Assembly (NCBI GenBank): GCA_003225005.1
Contig: QIAN01000107.1
Location: 85,156 to 149,155, forward strand
Length of the DNA stretch: 64,000 bases
Origin: Acidobacteriota bacterium
Lineage (GTDB): Bacteria > Acidobacteriota > Terriglobia > Terriglobales > Acidobacteriaceae
Reading direction: 5' to 3'
The translations under genes and the position numbers were made by a program. This document shows, one piece after another, positions 45,213 to 54,682 of the stretch (positions are counted from its first letter, which is position 1; each line of letters begins with the position of its first letter). Below the pieces are notes generated by a model, which saw only the letters and a program-made list of their open reading frames with translations, did no database searches and was not told the origin of the DNA.

Positions 45213-45455
45213 ATGACCGAGCACAATGCTGACGTGCGGATGCTCATAGAGCACATTGCCAAGTCATTGGTGGATGCTCCCGAGCAGGTTTTTGTGGAGC
45301 AACTCGACGGCGACGTGATTGAACTCGAGGTCGCGGAGAGCGATATGGGCAAGGTGATCGGCCGGCAAGGGCGCACAGTCCGCGCCATGCGCGCGGTGCT
45401 GAGTGCTGCTGGAGTAAGGGCGCACAAGCGATATACCCTGGAAGTTGTCGAATAA
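45213..45455 (+). CDS. khpA: KH-domain RNA-binding protein KhpA
   Basis: 80 residues with one KH domain: VIELEVAESDMGKVIGRQGR carries the GxxG loop (GRQG). Usually between rpsP and rimM. In Firmicutes KhpA, with KhpB, binds RNA and affects cell length; here the role is inferred from family and place. Confidence 0.93.
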   Translation: MTEHNADVRMLIEHIAKSLVDAPEQVFVEQLDGDVIELEVAESDMGKVIGRQGRTVRAMRAVLSAAGVRAHKRYTLEVVE

Positions 45456-45481
45456 CGCGGGAAGCAGCCCTACCGCGACCT

Positions 45482-46123
45482 TTGTTTGGGAAGCAGTTCT
45501 TGGTTTCGGAACCAGTTCGTGGAACAAGCGGCGAGTTCATTACGCTAGCCCGCGTGGTGAAGACACAAGGCCGGCAGGGCGAAGTTGCGGCTGAGATTCA
45601 TACGGATGTTCCGGATCGCTTCTCAGCCGGCATGTCAGTGCTGGCGCTGCCAGCGACGCACAGCGCATCACCAGAAGCAGTCCGCCGCGAACTGGAAGTG
45701 GAAGAGGTTTGGCCACACAAGGGATTATTGGTTCTGAAATTCCTGGGTGTGGATTCAATCTCTGAGGCTGAGTCGCTGATTGGATGCGAGCTGCAAGTGC
45801 CGAGCAGCGAACGCGCGGTGCTGGATCCCGGCTGGAATTACGTAAGCGATCTTGCGGGCTGTACCGTTCTTGACCACGGCCTTGAGATCGGCCGCATTGC
45901 CGATGTCCAGTTCGGCACGGGCGAAGCGTCCCTTTTAGTCGTGAAGAATAACGCTGGTCAGCAGTTTGATATTCCCTTCGCCGAAGCGTATTTGGAAGGA
46001 ATGGATTTAGACCGCCGGCAGGTGCGAATGAATCTTCCGGACGGTATGTTGGAGATTAACGCTCCTGTGACGGATGAGGAAAAGCTGGAGCAGACGCGGC
46101 CGGCGAAAAGGAAAGGGCATTAA
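45482..46123 (+). CDS. rimM: ribosome maturation factor RimM
   Basis: 213 residues. N-terminal RimM domain (FITLARVVKTQGRQGEVAAE) and C-terminal PRC-barrel (YVSDLAGCTVLDHGLEIGRI, FDIPFAEAYLEGMDLDRRQV). Binds S19 and helps assemble the 30S head. The TTG start at 45482 puts an 18-residue leader before the core; a later start is possible. Follows khpA by 26 bp. Confidence 0.94.
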   Translation: MFGKQFLVSEPVRGTSGEFITLARVVKTQGRQGEVAAEIHTDVPDRFSAGMSVLALPATHSASPEAVRRELEVEEVWPHKGLLVLKFLGVDSISEAESLIGCELQVPSSERAVLDPGWNYVSDLAGCTVLDHGLEIGRIADVQFGTGEASLLVVKNNAGQQFDIPFAEAYLEGMDLDRRQVRMNLPDGMLEINAPVTDEEKLEQTRPAKRKGH

Positions 46124-46151
46124 CCACAGGGGGCACTGAGGATCACAGAGG
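46123..46151. repeat. second copy of the 'ACCACAG...GGATCACAGAGG' repeat
   Basis: ACCACAGGGGGCACTGAGG then ATCACAGAGG after rimM. Similar to 18566-18594. With CTCCCTGTGG at 46172-46181 it can also fold into a long hairpin between rimM and trmD. Confidence 0.55.
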
Positions 46152-46202
46152 ATAAGGTCCGGGAATGCTTTCTCCCTGTGGTGAAAAGTTTACGTTTTCG
46201 CG

Positions 46203-47036
46203 ATGCAGGCCGACATTCTCACGATTTTTCCCGGCTTCTTTCGTGGACCTTTGGATCACGGTATTACTCGGCGGGCCTGCGAGATGGGCCTGGTTACGAT
46301 CACGGTCCACGACTTGCGGCAGTTTACGCACGACAAACACCGCACGGTGGATGATCGGCCATTCGGTGGCGGCGAAGGCATGGTGCTAAAGCCGGAACCG
46401 CTATTTGAATGTCTGGAGACACTGCAGGTCGAGCCGCGGGAAGATCGAGTGGCCGGCCGCGTAAAGCAGTCCGTAATTCTGCTTTCCGCGCAGGGACAGC
46501 GATTCGATCAAGCTGCCGCGGCAGAGTTGGCTGTGCTCGATCGCATTGTGCTCATATGTGGACGCTACGAAGGGGTGGACGAGCGCGTGGCTGATTTTCT
46601 CGCCGACCGTGAGCTTTCGATAGGCGACTACGTCCTGAGCGGCGGAGAAATGGCTGCCGCGGTCATTCTGGAAGCAGTCACGAGGCTGCTGCCGGGTGCG
46701 GTCGGAAATGAAGCTTCGACACGGCAGGAATCGTTTACGGCTTCGCCGCAGGGTGAGCGCTCAGAGCCGGCTGCCGGCGCCAACTCGAATGGTCCGAATT
46801 CGACCTGCGGCTCGGGTGGCTTGCTGGATTATCCCCACTACACGCGGCCTGCGGAGTTTCACGGGATGGCAGTGCCCGAGCAGCTAATGTCGGGAAACCA
46901 CGAGGAGATTCGGCGGTGGCGACGCCAGCGCGCACTGGAAAAGACGCTGCGTAATCGTCCCGATTTACTGGATGGGGTGATGTTAAGTGGCGAGGACCAC
47001 AAATTTTTGGCTCGGATCAAGAAAGATCGGGGCTGA
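46203..47036 (+). CDS. trmD: tRNA (guanine-N1)-methyltransferase
   Basis: 277 residues, longer than the common 240-250. Motifs: DILTIFPGFFRGPLDHGITR, RPFGGGEGMVLKPEPLFECL, ICGRYEGVDERVADFLADRE and the SPOUT knot LSIGDYVLSGGEMAAAVILE. Methylates G37 next to the anticodon of several tRNAs, preventing +1 frameshifts. Between ESF and GLLDYPHYTRPAEFHGMAVP is an in-frame extra stretch of about 27 residues (179-205, QGERSEPAAGANSNGPNSTC) absent from typical TrmD, in the flexible loop that closes the active site. Confidence 0.95.
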   Translation: MQADILTIFPGFFRGPLDHGITRRACEMGLVTITVHDLRQFTHDKHRTVDDRPFGGGEGMVLKPEPLFECLETLQVEPREDRVAGRVKQSVILLSAQGQRFDQAAAAELAVLDRIVLICGRYEGVDERVADFLADRELSIGDYVLSGGEMAAAVILEAVTRLLPGAVGNEASTRQESFTASPQGERSEPAAGANSNGPNSTCGSGGLLDYPHYTRPAEFHGMAVPEQLMSGNHEEIRRWRRQRALEKTLRNRPDLLDGVMLSGEDHKFLARIKKDRG

Positions 47037-47140
47037 GACCGTAGGCGTAGTCTGCCAGTAGCGTCGGGACGCGAAAAAGAATTGGCGAGCAGAAAAGAAT
47101 CGTCGAACGATTGCAAGATTGAAGGCGAAGGACAACGATC

Positions 47141-47485
47141 ATGTCGAACCTAATTATCGAAAAATTGCTGGCCAAAACGAAACGCGCAGATCTTCCCCCA
47201 TTCGGCGCGGGCGACACCGTCCGCGTGCATGTGAAGATCAAGGAAGGCGACAAAGAGCGTCTGCAGGCGTTCGAGGGCGTGGTCATTTCACGCACCAAGG
47301 GTCCACAGGCCAGTTTCACAGTGCGCAAAATCAGCTTTGGCCAAGGCGTGGAGCGCATTTTCCCCGTGCACTCCAAGGTCATCGACAAGGTGGACTTGCT
47401 GCGGTCTTCCAAAGTTCGGCGCGCCAAGCTCTATTACCTGCGCGGTCTTCGCGGCAAAGCGGCCCGCCTACGCGACGCAGACTAG
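47141..47485 (+). CDS. rplS: 50S ribosomal protein L19
   Basis: 114 residues. [20 protein letters not shown] and the end [15 protein letters not shown] are characteristic. Located at the 30S-50S interface. Last gene of the rpsP cluster. Confidence 0.97.
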   Translation: MSNLIIEKLLAKTKRADLPPFGAGDTVRVHVKIKEGDKERLQAFEGVVISRTKGPQASFTVRKISFGQGVERIFPVHSKVIDKVDLLRSSKVRRAKLYYLRGLRGKAARLRDAD

Positions 47486-47605
47486 CGAATAATTCCGCTA
47501 TTGGTCCGCGTGATGCGCAGTTAAGCGCATAGATAGCCCGGGCAACTGCGCGAAAATTTCAGGATGGAATCATGCTGCAGACCACAACCGGGTCTCCAGT
47601 CAAGA

Positions 47606-48349
47606 CTATCCAGCGGCAGCCGCCGCCGCTCTCAACGGCTCGGTCACAACTTCCAGTTTGGCGAACTCCTCGATGCTCTTGGTTTTGAGCTTGTGCAGCA
47701 GTTAATCCAAGACAGGACGATCGCCCTGGCGTATTTCCTGAAACTCTACACCCATGCCCAAATTCTTGGCGATGTACTTCACCTGAGCCTTGAGGGCGAC
47801 GCTGATATCGAAAATATTGAGTGAGAGCCGCAAGTCCGTTCCGGGGGCCAGCAAGTCACCGGCAGCAATGCGGCAGCCCTGGCCCTCCAACCGGCTGTGA
47901 CCACCGATCAACATCAAATCTGCCTCCCCGTCGACCGAGAAACGACGTCGACGTCGGCGATTCTCTTCTCCTCTGCGCATACCGGTGATGGAGTACCGGG
48001 TTTGAGGTCTGTCCAGAATTACCGGCAAATATTGCTCCTGGGCTTGCCGCAGCTCTTCTTCCCACGGAGCTCTTCCCGGCTCAACACACTCTATCGTGAA
48101 CTGGCCGCGCAGCTCTGACTCAGGATCCGCGGTCCACACCACGCGGCATATTGCCTTGCCTCGCCCACGTTCGACGGTGAGCAAGTCGCCCACGCTGACC
48201 TCACGGGAACTTAGTAGCCTGGCGCCACCGGGATGAATGTCAAAGGTGCATGCGAGTTCCGCCGCTCCCCGCGCGGCATTCGCAGCGTGCGTAAGACGCA
48301 CGGGAAGCGCCAGGCGGACTAGTTTCCCCGCTGGTACGCCGCCGGGCAT
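47606..48349 (-). pseudogene. tandem-PilZ protein cut short by TAA
   Basis: From ATG 48349 the frame has two PilZ-like domains: LVRLALPVRLTHAANAARGA and, in the second, ENRRRRRRFSVDGEADLMLI with RRxxR and a SRLEGQGCRI strand. It stops at TAA 47704-47702 after QGDRPVLD. In the same frame the bases continue LLHKLKTKSIEEFAKLEVVT to TAG 47606-47608, a plausible extra helix that matches the usual end of such proteins. CAA (Gln) to TAA explains it. The protein to 47702 keeps both PilZ domains and may still work, so 'pseudogene' is used only for the lost 31-residue tail. Upstream start choices (48388) are possible. Confidence 0.6.
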
Positions 48350-48560
48350 CTTCTTATCCCGCTTGATGACCGAAAGATAGCAGCGCATGTCCGACCGGGC
48401 AATGTACCGTAATCGGGTAATAGTTACTGAATGGCTATTTCCAGAGGTGGAAGATCGAAGAACGGGGCTAAAGCTGCGGGAAACTTGAGCCATAGGGATT
48501 TCCACAGTGAACCCACTTGCGGCGAGGGGCTTTCTTCGGTGAAGATGTGTTCAAACTCCC

Positions 48561-49346
48561 TTGCCCATTGCCGTCAAGGAATCGCTCGTGCGCACGCTCT
48601 CGCCGTCTGCGGCCAAGCTGCGCCTGCTCAAGCGGCTGCGTTGTACCCTGCGCTATGAAAAACGGGCATGGGCATCGGGTGCGAGCATGGTGGCTGGCGT
48701 CGATGAAGTGGGCCGCGGGTCGCTCTTCGGTCCGGTGGTAGCTGCTGCCGTTATTCTCGATCGAGATTACCGTGTTCGCGGCCTGCGCGATTCCAAACTG
48801 CTTTTGGCCGAGCGCCGCGAAGTGCTGGCCCAACGCATTCGGGAACACGCGGTGGCTTGGGCGGTTGCCTCCGTTGATGCCGCTCGCATTGACCAGATCA
48901 ACATCTATCACGCGTCTCGCTTGGTCATGCGCGAAGCTGTGCTACGTCTCGCCCCCGCCGCGGATCATTTGCTAGTCGACGCCTTGCGGATTGATTGCGA
49001 ACTGCCGCAACGACCGATTATTCACGGCGATGCGCTTTCAGCTTCTATCGCTGCCGCATCCATTATTGCCAAAGTGCACCGCGATAATCTCATTCGCCAA
49101 TGGGATCCGATATTCCCCGAGTACTGTCTCGCCTCCAATAAGGGCTACAGCACGCCTCGGCATCTGGCAGCTTTGCGCGAGCATGGGCCGACACCACTGC
49201 ATCGACAGTCGTTCGCGCCGGTGTGGCAGAGTCCCGTGCCGCAGGAAGCCTTCGCATTTATGTTGCAGGATGAGGCAGCAGGAGAGGAAGGAGAAGCCCT
49301 GCTAGAGAGCGGCACCGAGCAGCCGGAAACAATTTCCAAATTGTAA
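48561..49346 (+). CDS. rnhB: ribonuclease HII
   Basis: 261 residues. VAGVDEVGRGSLFGPVVAAA carries the DEVGRG catalytic box (Asp-Glu), followed by RDSKLLLAERREVL, LLVDALRIDCEL and SASIAAASIIAKVHRDNLIR with the other acidic residues, and LASNKGYSTPRHLAALREHG. Cuts RNA of RNA:DNA hybrids and removes single ribonucleotides. TTG start at 48561; the first 40 residues (a helical leader) are longer than average. The tail after QSFAPVW is low-complexity. Confidence 0.93.
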   Translation: MPIAVKESLVRTLSPSAAKLRLLKRLRCTLRYEKRAWASGASMVAGVDEVGRGSLFGPVVAAAVILDRDYRVRGLRDSKLLLAERREVLAQRIREHAVAWAVASVDAARIDQINIYHASRLVMREAVLRLAPAADHLLVDALRIDCELPQRPIIHGDALSASIAAASIIAKVHRDNLIRQWDPIFPEYCLASNKGYSTPRHLAALREHGPTPLHRQSFAPVWQSPVPQEAFAFMLQDEAAGEEGEALLESGTEQPETISKL

Positions 49347-49404
49347 AGAGCAGTATTCCGGCATGGCTCTCGCTCGCCCTATCAATTAGCCTGTTGACCA
49401 ACCT

Positions 49405-50360
49405 CTAGTGGAAATTTGAGATCAGCACGATGTTGCGGTTCAGGTGCCCGCGGGCAACCACCAGTTGCTTACCGTCGTGGGACCAGTCGAAGTCCCGGAT
49501 CAGTTCGCCCCTGAAGTGGGTGATTTGCCGGGCTGGGCCTCCGGTCAGCGACTGCTCCCAGATGTTGCCCAAGCCTCCACGCGTCAATGCATGGTGAAGA
49601 GCACGCCCATCACCGGACCAGCCTAATACTTGGATCCCTGCCGGGGACTCGAGCGCGTGAAGGGCCTTTCCGCCCTCCGCCGCGACGACCGAGAGAATCG
49701 AGGGAGTGGCGGGCGTCGTGCCCCATTGGTGAACGGCCACCATTCGGCTATCTGGAGAAATCGGCATCGAGATTGTCTGCCAATTTGCTGGGTGGACCTC
49801 CATCAATCGAAACACGCCAGGCGCTGAGAAACGTCTTCGGGCTGCAGACGGCGTACGCCACCCATTTTCCATCGGGAGAACACACCGTCGATTCACAGAA
49901 TCGAATTGGGTGAGTTGGGTCGGATTGGCCCCATCAGCCGCATCTACTCGCCACACGTCGGAGGTTGTGCCCTTGCGAGCCGCGTACACCAGGTAGCGGC
50001 CGTCTCCGCAAGCCGACGGCAAGAATGTGGCGGCCTCACGCAGCGGCACTCTGGTGGTAGCGCCTCTCCGTCGGCTCCCATGGTGACGGTTGGCCCGGAT
50101 CCGAGGGTGAGCAGTCGCCCGCCCGCGGTTCAAAACGCTGCCGGATACTGTTCTCCCGACGGGCGTCGTCGAGATTGGCCGCCGTGGCGTGCCAGGGCTT
50201 GAGGATCTTTGGCAACTTCATCAGGTAGGAATTTCAGCGCGACAAGGCGATGCAGTCGGATGTCCTCGGTTTTGTAAACCACACCCATACCTCCGCCGCC
50301 CAGCTCTTCAATGATGCGGCAGTGCGAGATGGTCCGGCCGATCATAGTCTGCCCGATCAT
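49405..50360 (-). pseudogene. Ser/Thr protein kinase with beta-propeller, internally deleted
   Basis: From ATG 50360 it has the kinase N-lobe: [20 protein letters not shown] (Gly-rich loop) and [20 protein letters not shown] (VALK lysine). Then the frame fails ([12 protein letters not shown]) and the rest of the kinase domain, including HRD and DFG, is missing. From about 50130 a WD40/TolB-type propeller appears: GDGRYLVYAARKGTTSDVWR, then in a second frame VCSPDGKWVAYAVCSPKTFL, and back to VVAAEGGKALHALESPAGIQ and LTGGPARQITHFRGELIRDF. A large deletion and at least two indels. Typical acidobacterial versions are about 850 residues. Confidence 0.8.
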
Positions 50361-50438
50361 GGAACGAACCTTCGGGTGGAATGTAGGAGCACTCCAGGCG
50401 CTCGTCAACGGTCTGGCCGACAGACATCCCGGCATCGA

Positions 50439-52634
50439 TCAGTTGGCTGCATCGAAATAACTGTACGACTTGCCAGACTCCGCCTCCTGCTCTCTGAGAC
50501 TGGAGTCCAACTTGCCGATTAGCTCCGTGTTGTTCGCAAGGGCACGCTGCAAAATCTCGGCCTGCTGCTTCGCCGTAGGCCAATCCTGCTTCTCGACCGC
50601 TTCCGTCAGTCCCGGCAACTCCAGATGAGCATACGTAAAGCGTGCGCCGTAGAGAATGTGCTTGAACCACGGCCTGCCCGGAATTCCGTCAGGATTAAGC
50701 CAGTTCCTTTCCACCTGCATCATGCCCCGATTGATGCTGTCAGCGAGCTTCGGATCGACGGCGCCAGAGGCGAGCTTGCGGCTTACTGAATCGTTGAGAT
50801 GCTTGCCGGCTGCCTCGAACTCGTCGATACCCTCAAGCACGGGTTTGAGATCCAATTGGCTCAGGTCCTTGCCTTTGACAAGGTCATCGACGAAGTGGCG
50901 GATGTTGGCGGCGTAGCTCGCAAAGTCGAACGGCAGCAGGTCGGCATTGGCCAGGCGCAGCGCGGTCACTCCCCACAACTGCGACATCAGAGTGTGATAG
51001 CGGTAGCCGGGATCGCCGAAGTGGTTCATCCAGAAAAAGTCGTCATAGGCGGAGTGGTAGACGCCATAAGGTCCGTCGAACTGCAGGCCGAGGACAGGCA
51101 TGCCCACAAAGTTAAGGAACACGGTGTGGTCGGAGCCACTCCCGATGCGGGTATCGGCAAGATTAGAGTCTGTGACTTCTTCAGATTGTTTGGCCTCGCG
51201 GCGCTCCCGCGCGGTTGAGTCCTTCCATGTGTCATACAGCATCTTGCCCGAAGGATCCTGCAGGGTGTGAGCTGTTTCGACCAGCATGGGCGCAAGCGAG
51301 GCTACTGCCTGGCCGTGAAAGTTCGGCCCGGAAGTGGAGGAATCGACGTTGATGTAAGCGACCGCTTTTTTGCGCAGCTCATCGGCGAACTGCTCTCCCC
51401 ACTCGGTGGAACCGGTGAGGCCGACTTCTTCTCCATCCCAACTGCAGAAAACCACGGTGCGCCGCGGACGTGTTCCGGCTTTCGCCAACTTTCCCAGGGC
51501 GCGGGTCAGCTCCATCATCGACGCGGTACCGCTGCTGGGGTCGACGCCGCCGAAAACCCATGCGTCGCGGTGATTGCCGAGCACGATCCACTCATCGGGC
51601 AACTGCGCACCGCGAATGTGGCCCTCGACTACGTAATAGGGCTGAGTGGAATTATCCATTTCGATTTTTACATGGACGCGCACGCGCTGGCCGCCGAGGC
51701 GGTACTTGATGGGCAGTCCGCCCTGCCAGCCATCGGGAGCAATGGGGCCGTCCATATTCGCCAGCAGCGGTTTGGCATCGTGCCAGGAGAGTGGCAGCGC
51801 CATGATCTTCGGAATCGAAATCGCTTGCTCGACAGGAATACGCTTGGCCCCGGGAATCGACGCCCATCCCGGAGTGAGCGGATCGCCGGGCGCCATGAAA
51901 TCGTAGGTGATGGCGCCGCGTTGAATGTGATACTCGGGGCCCCACGGACCGTGGGGAACCACCTTGCCCTTTTTGAATCCGTCTTCGGCGGGATCGCTGT
52001 AGATGAGAATGGCGGCTGCGCCTTCACGTTCGGCTGTGAGCGCTTTGAATCCGCGATAGCTGTAGGGATTCGAGTAGCGCACCAGCACGACCTTGCCCTT
52101 GACGTCGATGCCTTGCTTACGGAGAAGTTCGTAGTCTTGGGGATTGCCGCTGTGTGCATAGACCAACGGTGCCGTCACTTCTCCGGAAGCGGACATGCCG
52201 CTCCACGCCGAGCTTATGCTCTTGTTCTTCATGTCCGGATCGCCGGGGACCGGCATCTCTCGCAGGCCGGCTCGGTAATGCACGGGCGCGACCATTTCCA
52301 GAAAAGTGAACTTTGGATTGCTGCCGTAGACATCGTAGCGGCGGATGACGACCTCCTCTAAACCTTCCTGACGCCATTCGTCCGCGATATAGCGAGCCAG
52401 TTCATTGTTGCGTTTGGAGCCGGCGACATGCGGCTCGGAGGTAAAGATGTGATGCTGACGGCGCTCTTCGTCGGGCGAGGGAATTGCCTTGAACTTGCTT
52501 TCGATCTCGATCTCATGGGCGGCGGCGGAAGCAGTAAAGCCGAGGATAGAGGTCTGGGCGCAAATAGGCAGGCCGGAGCAAAACAGAAAACAGAACAGTG
52601 CGAACACGATAATTTTCTGCGTCCTCGGCGGCAT
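50439..52634 (-). CDS. exported M28 (glutamate carboxypeptidase II-like) peptidase
   Basis: 731 residues from ATG 52634 (MPPRTQKIIVFALFCFLFCS, signal peptide). PA domain in the middle (VYAHSGNPQDYELLRKQGID), then the two-zinc peptidase: VLGNHRDAWVFGGVDPSSGT (His, Asp), SWDGEEVGLTGSTEWGEQ (Glu-Glu), YINVDSSTSGPNFHG (Asp) and GSDHTVFLNFVGMPVLG (His), and a C-terminal helical dimer domain. Family cuts acidic or N-acetylated peptides; here likely periplasmic nutrition or peptide turnover. All metal residues are present. The kinase pseudogene follows 79 bp downstream. Confidence 0.93.
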   Translation of the reverse strand: MPPRTQKIIVFALFCFLFCSGLPICAQTSILGFTASAAAHEIEIESKFKAIPSPDEERRQHHIFTSEPHVAGSKRNNELARYIADEWRQEGLEEVVIRRYDVYGSNPKFTFLEMVAPVHYRAGLREMPVPGDPDMKNKSISSAWSGMSASGEVTAPLVYAHSGNPQDYELLRKQGIDVKGKVVLVRYSNPYSYRGFKALTAEREGAAAILIYSDPAEDGFKKGKVVPHGPWGPEYHIQRGAITYDFMAPGDPLTPGWASIPGAKRIPVEQAISIPKIMALPLSWHDAKPLLANMDGPIAPDGWQGGLPIKYRLGGQRVRVHVKIEMDNSTQPYYVVEGHIRGAQLPDEWIVLGNHRDAWVFGGVDPSSGTASMMELTRALGKLAKAGTRPRRTVVFCSWDGEEVGLTGSTEWGEQFADELRKKAVAYINVDSSTSGPNFHGQAVASLAPMLVETAHTLQDPSGKMLYDTWKDSTARERREAKQSEEVTDSNLADTRIGSGSDHTVFLNFVGMPVLGLQFDGPYGVYHSAYDDFFWMNHFGDPGYRYHTLMSQLWGVTALRLANADLLPFDFASYAANIRHFVDDLVKGKDLSQLDLKPVLEGIDEFEAAGKHLNDSVSRKLASGAVDPKLADSINRGMMQVERNWLNPDGIPGRPWFKHILYGARFTYAHLELPGLTEAVEKQDWPTAKQQAEILQRALANNTELIGKLDSSLREQEAESGKSYSYFDAAN

Positions 52635-52768
52635 TTCTCGGCGTACTCTGCGATTGCGTTGGTCCGAAGAATCTCGAAGCGCAGCGTGCGCAGAAAACAT
52701 CCGCAGAGAACGCTGCGGCCCATCGCGGCCGTCGGAATCCATTGTCTTCGCTCTTCTCCTCAGCGGAG

Positions 52769-54634
52769 TTATTTCGCCTTGTAGATTTCGCTCAGCAGAT
52801 CCGGCTTCGATTCATCGCGGACAAGATGAGGATATTTTTCTCCACCGTGATAGTCGAGCTTGTAGGTTTTGTAGTACTCCGTGTTTTCTATCAGCAATTC
52901 CAACCGTTCGCTGCTGTTCTTGCCGGCCTTGAGCGCATCGCGGAGCACTTCTGGAGAGAACTGGCGTCCGTTAACCGCAATTACTTTCATGCCTGGACCG
53001 ATTCCGGCTTTTGCGGCGACCATGCCTTCGATGGTGTCGATAACACTTCCATCACCTTTGAGCGCCAAGCCGATCGAGTAATTGGCAACCACGCCCCGCT
53101 CGTCACCTTCTCCGGCCCGCATCATCTCCGACGGGATGTCGTCGTAAACGACCTTCCATCCGCTAGCTTCGATGCCGCCTAGTGGTGCGCCCGGGCCATG
53201 GTTGGTCAAACGCTCAGTCCAGAACGCGCGCCAATCATACGGTGCGACTTGGTTCAGCCCGTCCACGACGTCGTCGAAGCTATACGTCTTGACCATGGGC
53301 GGCGTGCTGGGAGCCCCGTGGAAGAGCCTGCAAAAATCATCAAGAGATTTTTTGCCTTTGCTCTGCTGTCGAATGATCACGTCCACCCAAAGCCAGTTCA
53401 GGTTGTCTTCGTCATAGAAGTCCACACTACGCCGCCACGAACGCCAGGCTCGAGGAGAGAAATAAAGTTGAGGTGCGGCATCGGCTGTGTCTTGAAGACT
53501 GCGCCAGGTCCGGCCTGCCACGTGGTCCAACTCAGCCGCGGTAATGGCCAAAGTATCCCGCGCCTGGTCGGGCGTCAGCAAACCGCTGCGGGCGGTCAGC
53601 ACCTCGCCCAAGTACTGCGTAAGACCCTCGTAGACCCAGAGCAAATCGTCCTGCATAGGCTGCTGGTAGTCGGGTGTGGTGAGGTCCGCCGGACGTCGGT
53701 ATTTTCCGTTCCACGAATGTACGTACTCATGGGGAAGCAAACTGGCCGACAACTTTCGCGCGTTCTCGTCCACCAGTCCCCGTTCGTCGATGCGGCTGTC
53801 GTCCGACTCGTGGTGTTCGAGGCCAAAGTGGGCGACATGATCGCTCAAACTGAACAGAAAATGATAATCGCGATAGTGCTGTGCGCCGAAAAGTTTTCCT
53901 GCCTGCTCGACCAGGCTCTTGTAGCGATCCCAGACTTCCTGTGCCGGCTCAAGTGCAGCGGCGCTGTCGGCCGCAATGTCCATCTCTACGGGTGGGTTCT
54001 GTCCGAGCGGAACGACCTTCAAAAATTCGCCAGTGATTACGGGAGAGTCCACAAGCGTGGTAAGAGAAACGGTGCCGAAATGAATTTCATGGCCGCTCTG
54101 ATTCGACACTGGCAGCGGTGTCCCGAATTTCCAGCTTTGAGGAATCCGTAAGCTGGCGGAATAGTTAATGTCATCGGACTTCCAGCCCTTGGGATAAAGC
54201 AGAACCTGGTTCCAGCTAATCACCGCCATCTTATCGGTGGCAGAGGAGCCTGCCGAGAATCCGCCTTCAAACGTCGCCGGAGACAGAAAATCAAGCTCGG
54301 CATTTACTTCGTTCGTACCAGCTGGCACGTCCACGTGAAGCGTGAAGCCGTCAAGGAGATCGCGCCGCCACTTCAAAGTTTTCCCACCCGCGCTAAATTT
54401 AAGTCCCGCCAAGTCGACCACGGGGCCGTCGGGCGCGTGCTCACCCGGAATCCATTTCGGATAGTACAAAGTCAGGTCCCCCGCGCTGGCAGGGATCTTC
54501 AGCGTGGAGTGGAAAATCTTGCGCGGCGCATCGCTCGCGTCCACCTCAATGGTGACGGTCGGAGCGGACGCCGCCGCCAATGAAACTGCCACTGCCACAG
54601 CACAAAAGACTCCCAGAATTCTTGAGAGTTTCAT
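52769..54634 (-). CDS. exported M61 glycyl aminopeptidase-like protease with PDZ domain
   Basis: 621 residues from ATG 54634 (MKLSRILGVFCAVAVAVSLA). N-terminal beta domain, then the M61 zinc site LLPHEYVHSWNGKYRRPADL (HEYVH) and downstream LLWVYEGLTQYLGEVLTARS (third-ligand Glu). C-terminal PDZ domain with SVIDTIEGMVAAKAGIGPGM and VIAVNGRQFSPEVL. Family removes N-terminal Gly or Ala residues. Transcribed with the downstream M28 gene, 134 bp away. Confidence 0.93.
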   Translation of the reverse strand: MKLSRILGVFCAVAVAVSLAAASAPTVTIEVDASDAPRKIFHSTLKIPASAGDLTLYYPKWIPGEHAPDGPVVDLAGLKFSAGGKTLKWRRDLLDGFTLHVDVPAGTNEVNAELDFLSPATFEGGFSAGSSATDKMAVISWNQVLLYPKGWKSDDINYSASLRIPQSWKFGTPLPVSNQSGHEIHFGTVSLTTLVDSPVITGEFLKVVPLGQNPPVEMDIAADSAAALEPAQEVWDRYKSLVEQAGKLFGAQHYRDYHFLFSLSDHVAHFGLEHHESDDSRIDERGLVDENARKLSASLLPHEYVHSWNGKYRRPADLTTPDYQQPMQDDLLWVYEGLTQYLGEVLTARSGLLTPDQARDTLAITAAELDHVAGRTWRSLQDTADAAPQLYFSPRAWRSWRRSVDFYDEDNLNWLWVDVIIRQQSKGKKSLDDFCRLFHGAPSTPPMVKTYSFDDVVDGLNQVAPYDWRAFWTERLTNHGPGAPLGGIEASGWKVVYDDIPSEMMRAGEGDERGVVANYSIGLALKGDGSVIDTIEGMVAAKAGIGPGMKVIAVNGRQFSPEVLRDALKAGKNSSERLELLIENTEYYKTYKLDYHGGEKYPHLVRDESKPDLLSEIYKAK

Positions 54635-54682
54635 TCGACGGGCTCCCGTGTTCGTGATGTATTGAAGCAACTCGATGCGGCT

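Noticed and set aside
51267..52361. 364-codon plus-strand ORF
   Set aside because: Antisense of the M28 peptidase, which has all metal ligands and a signal peptide.
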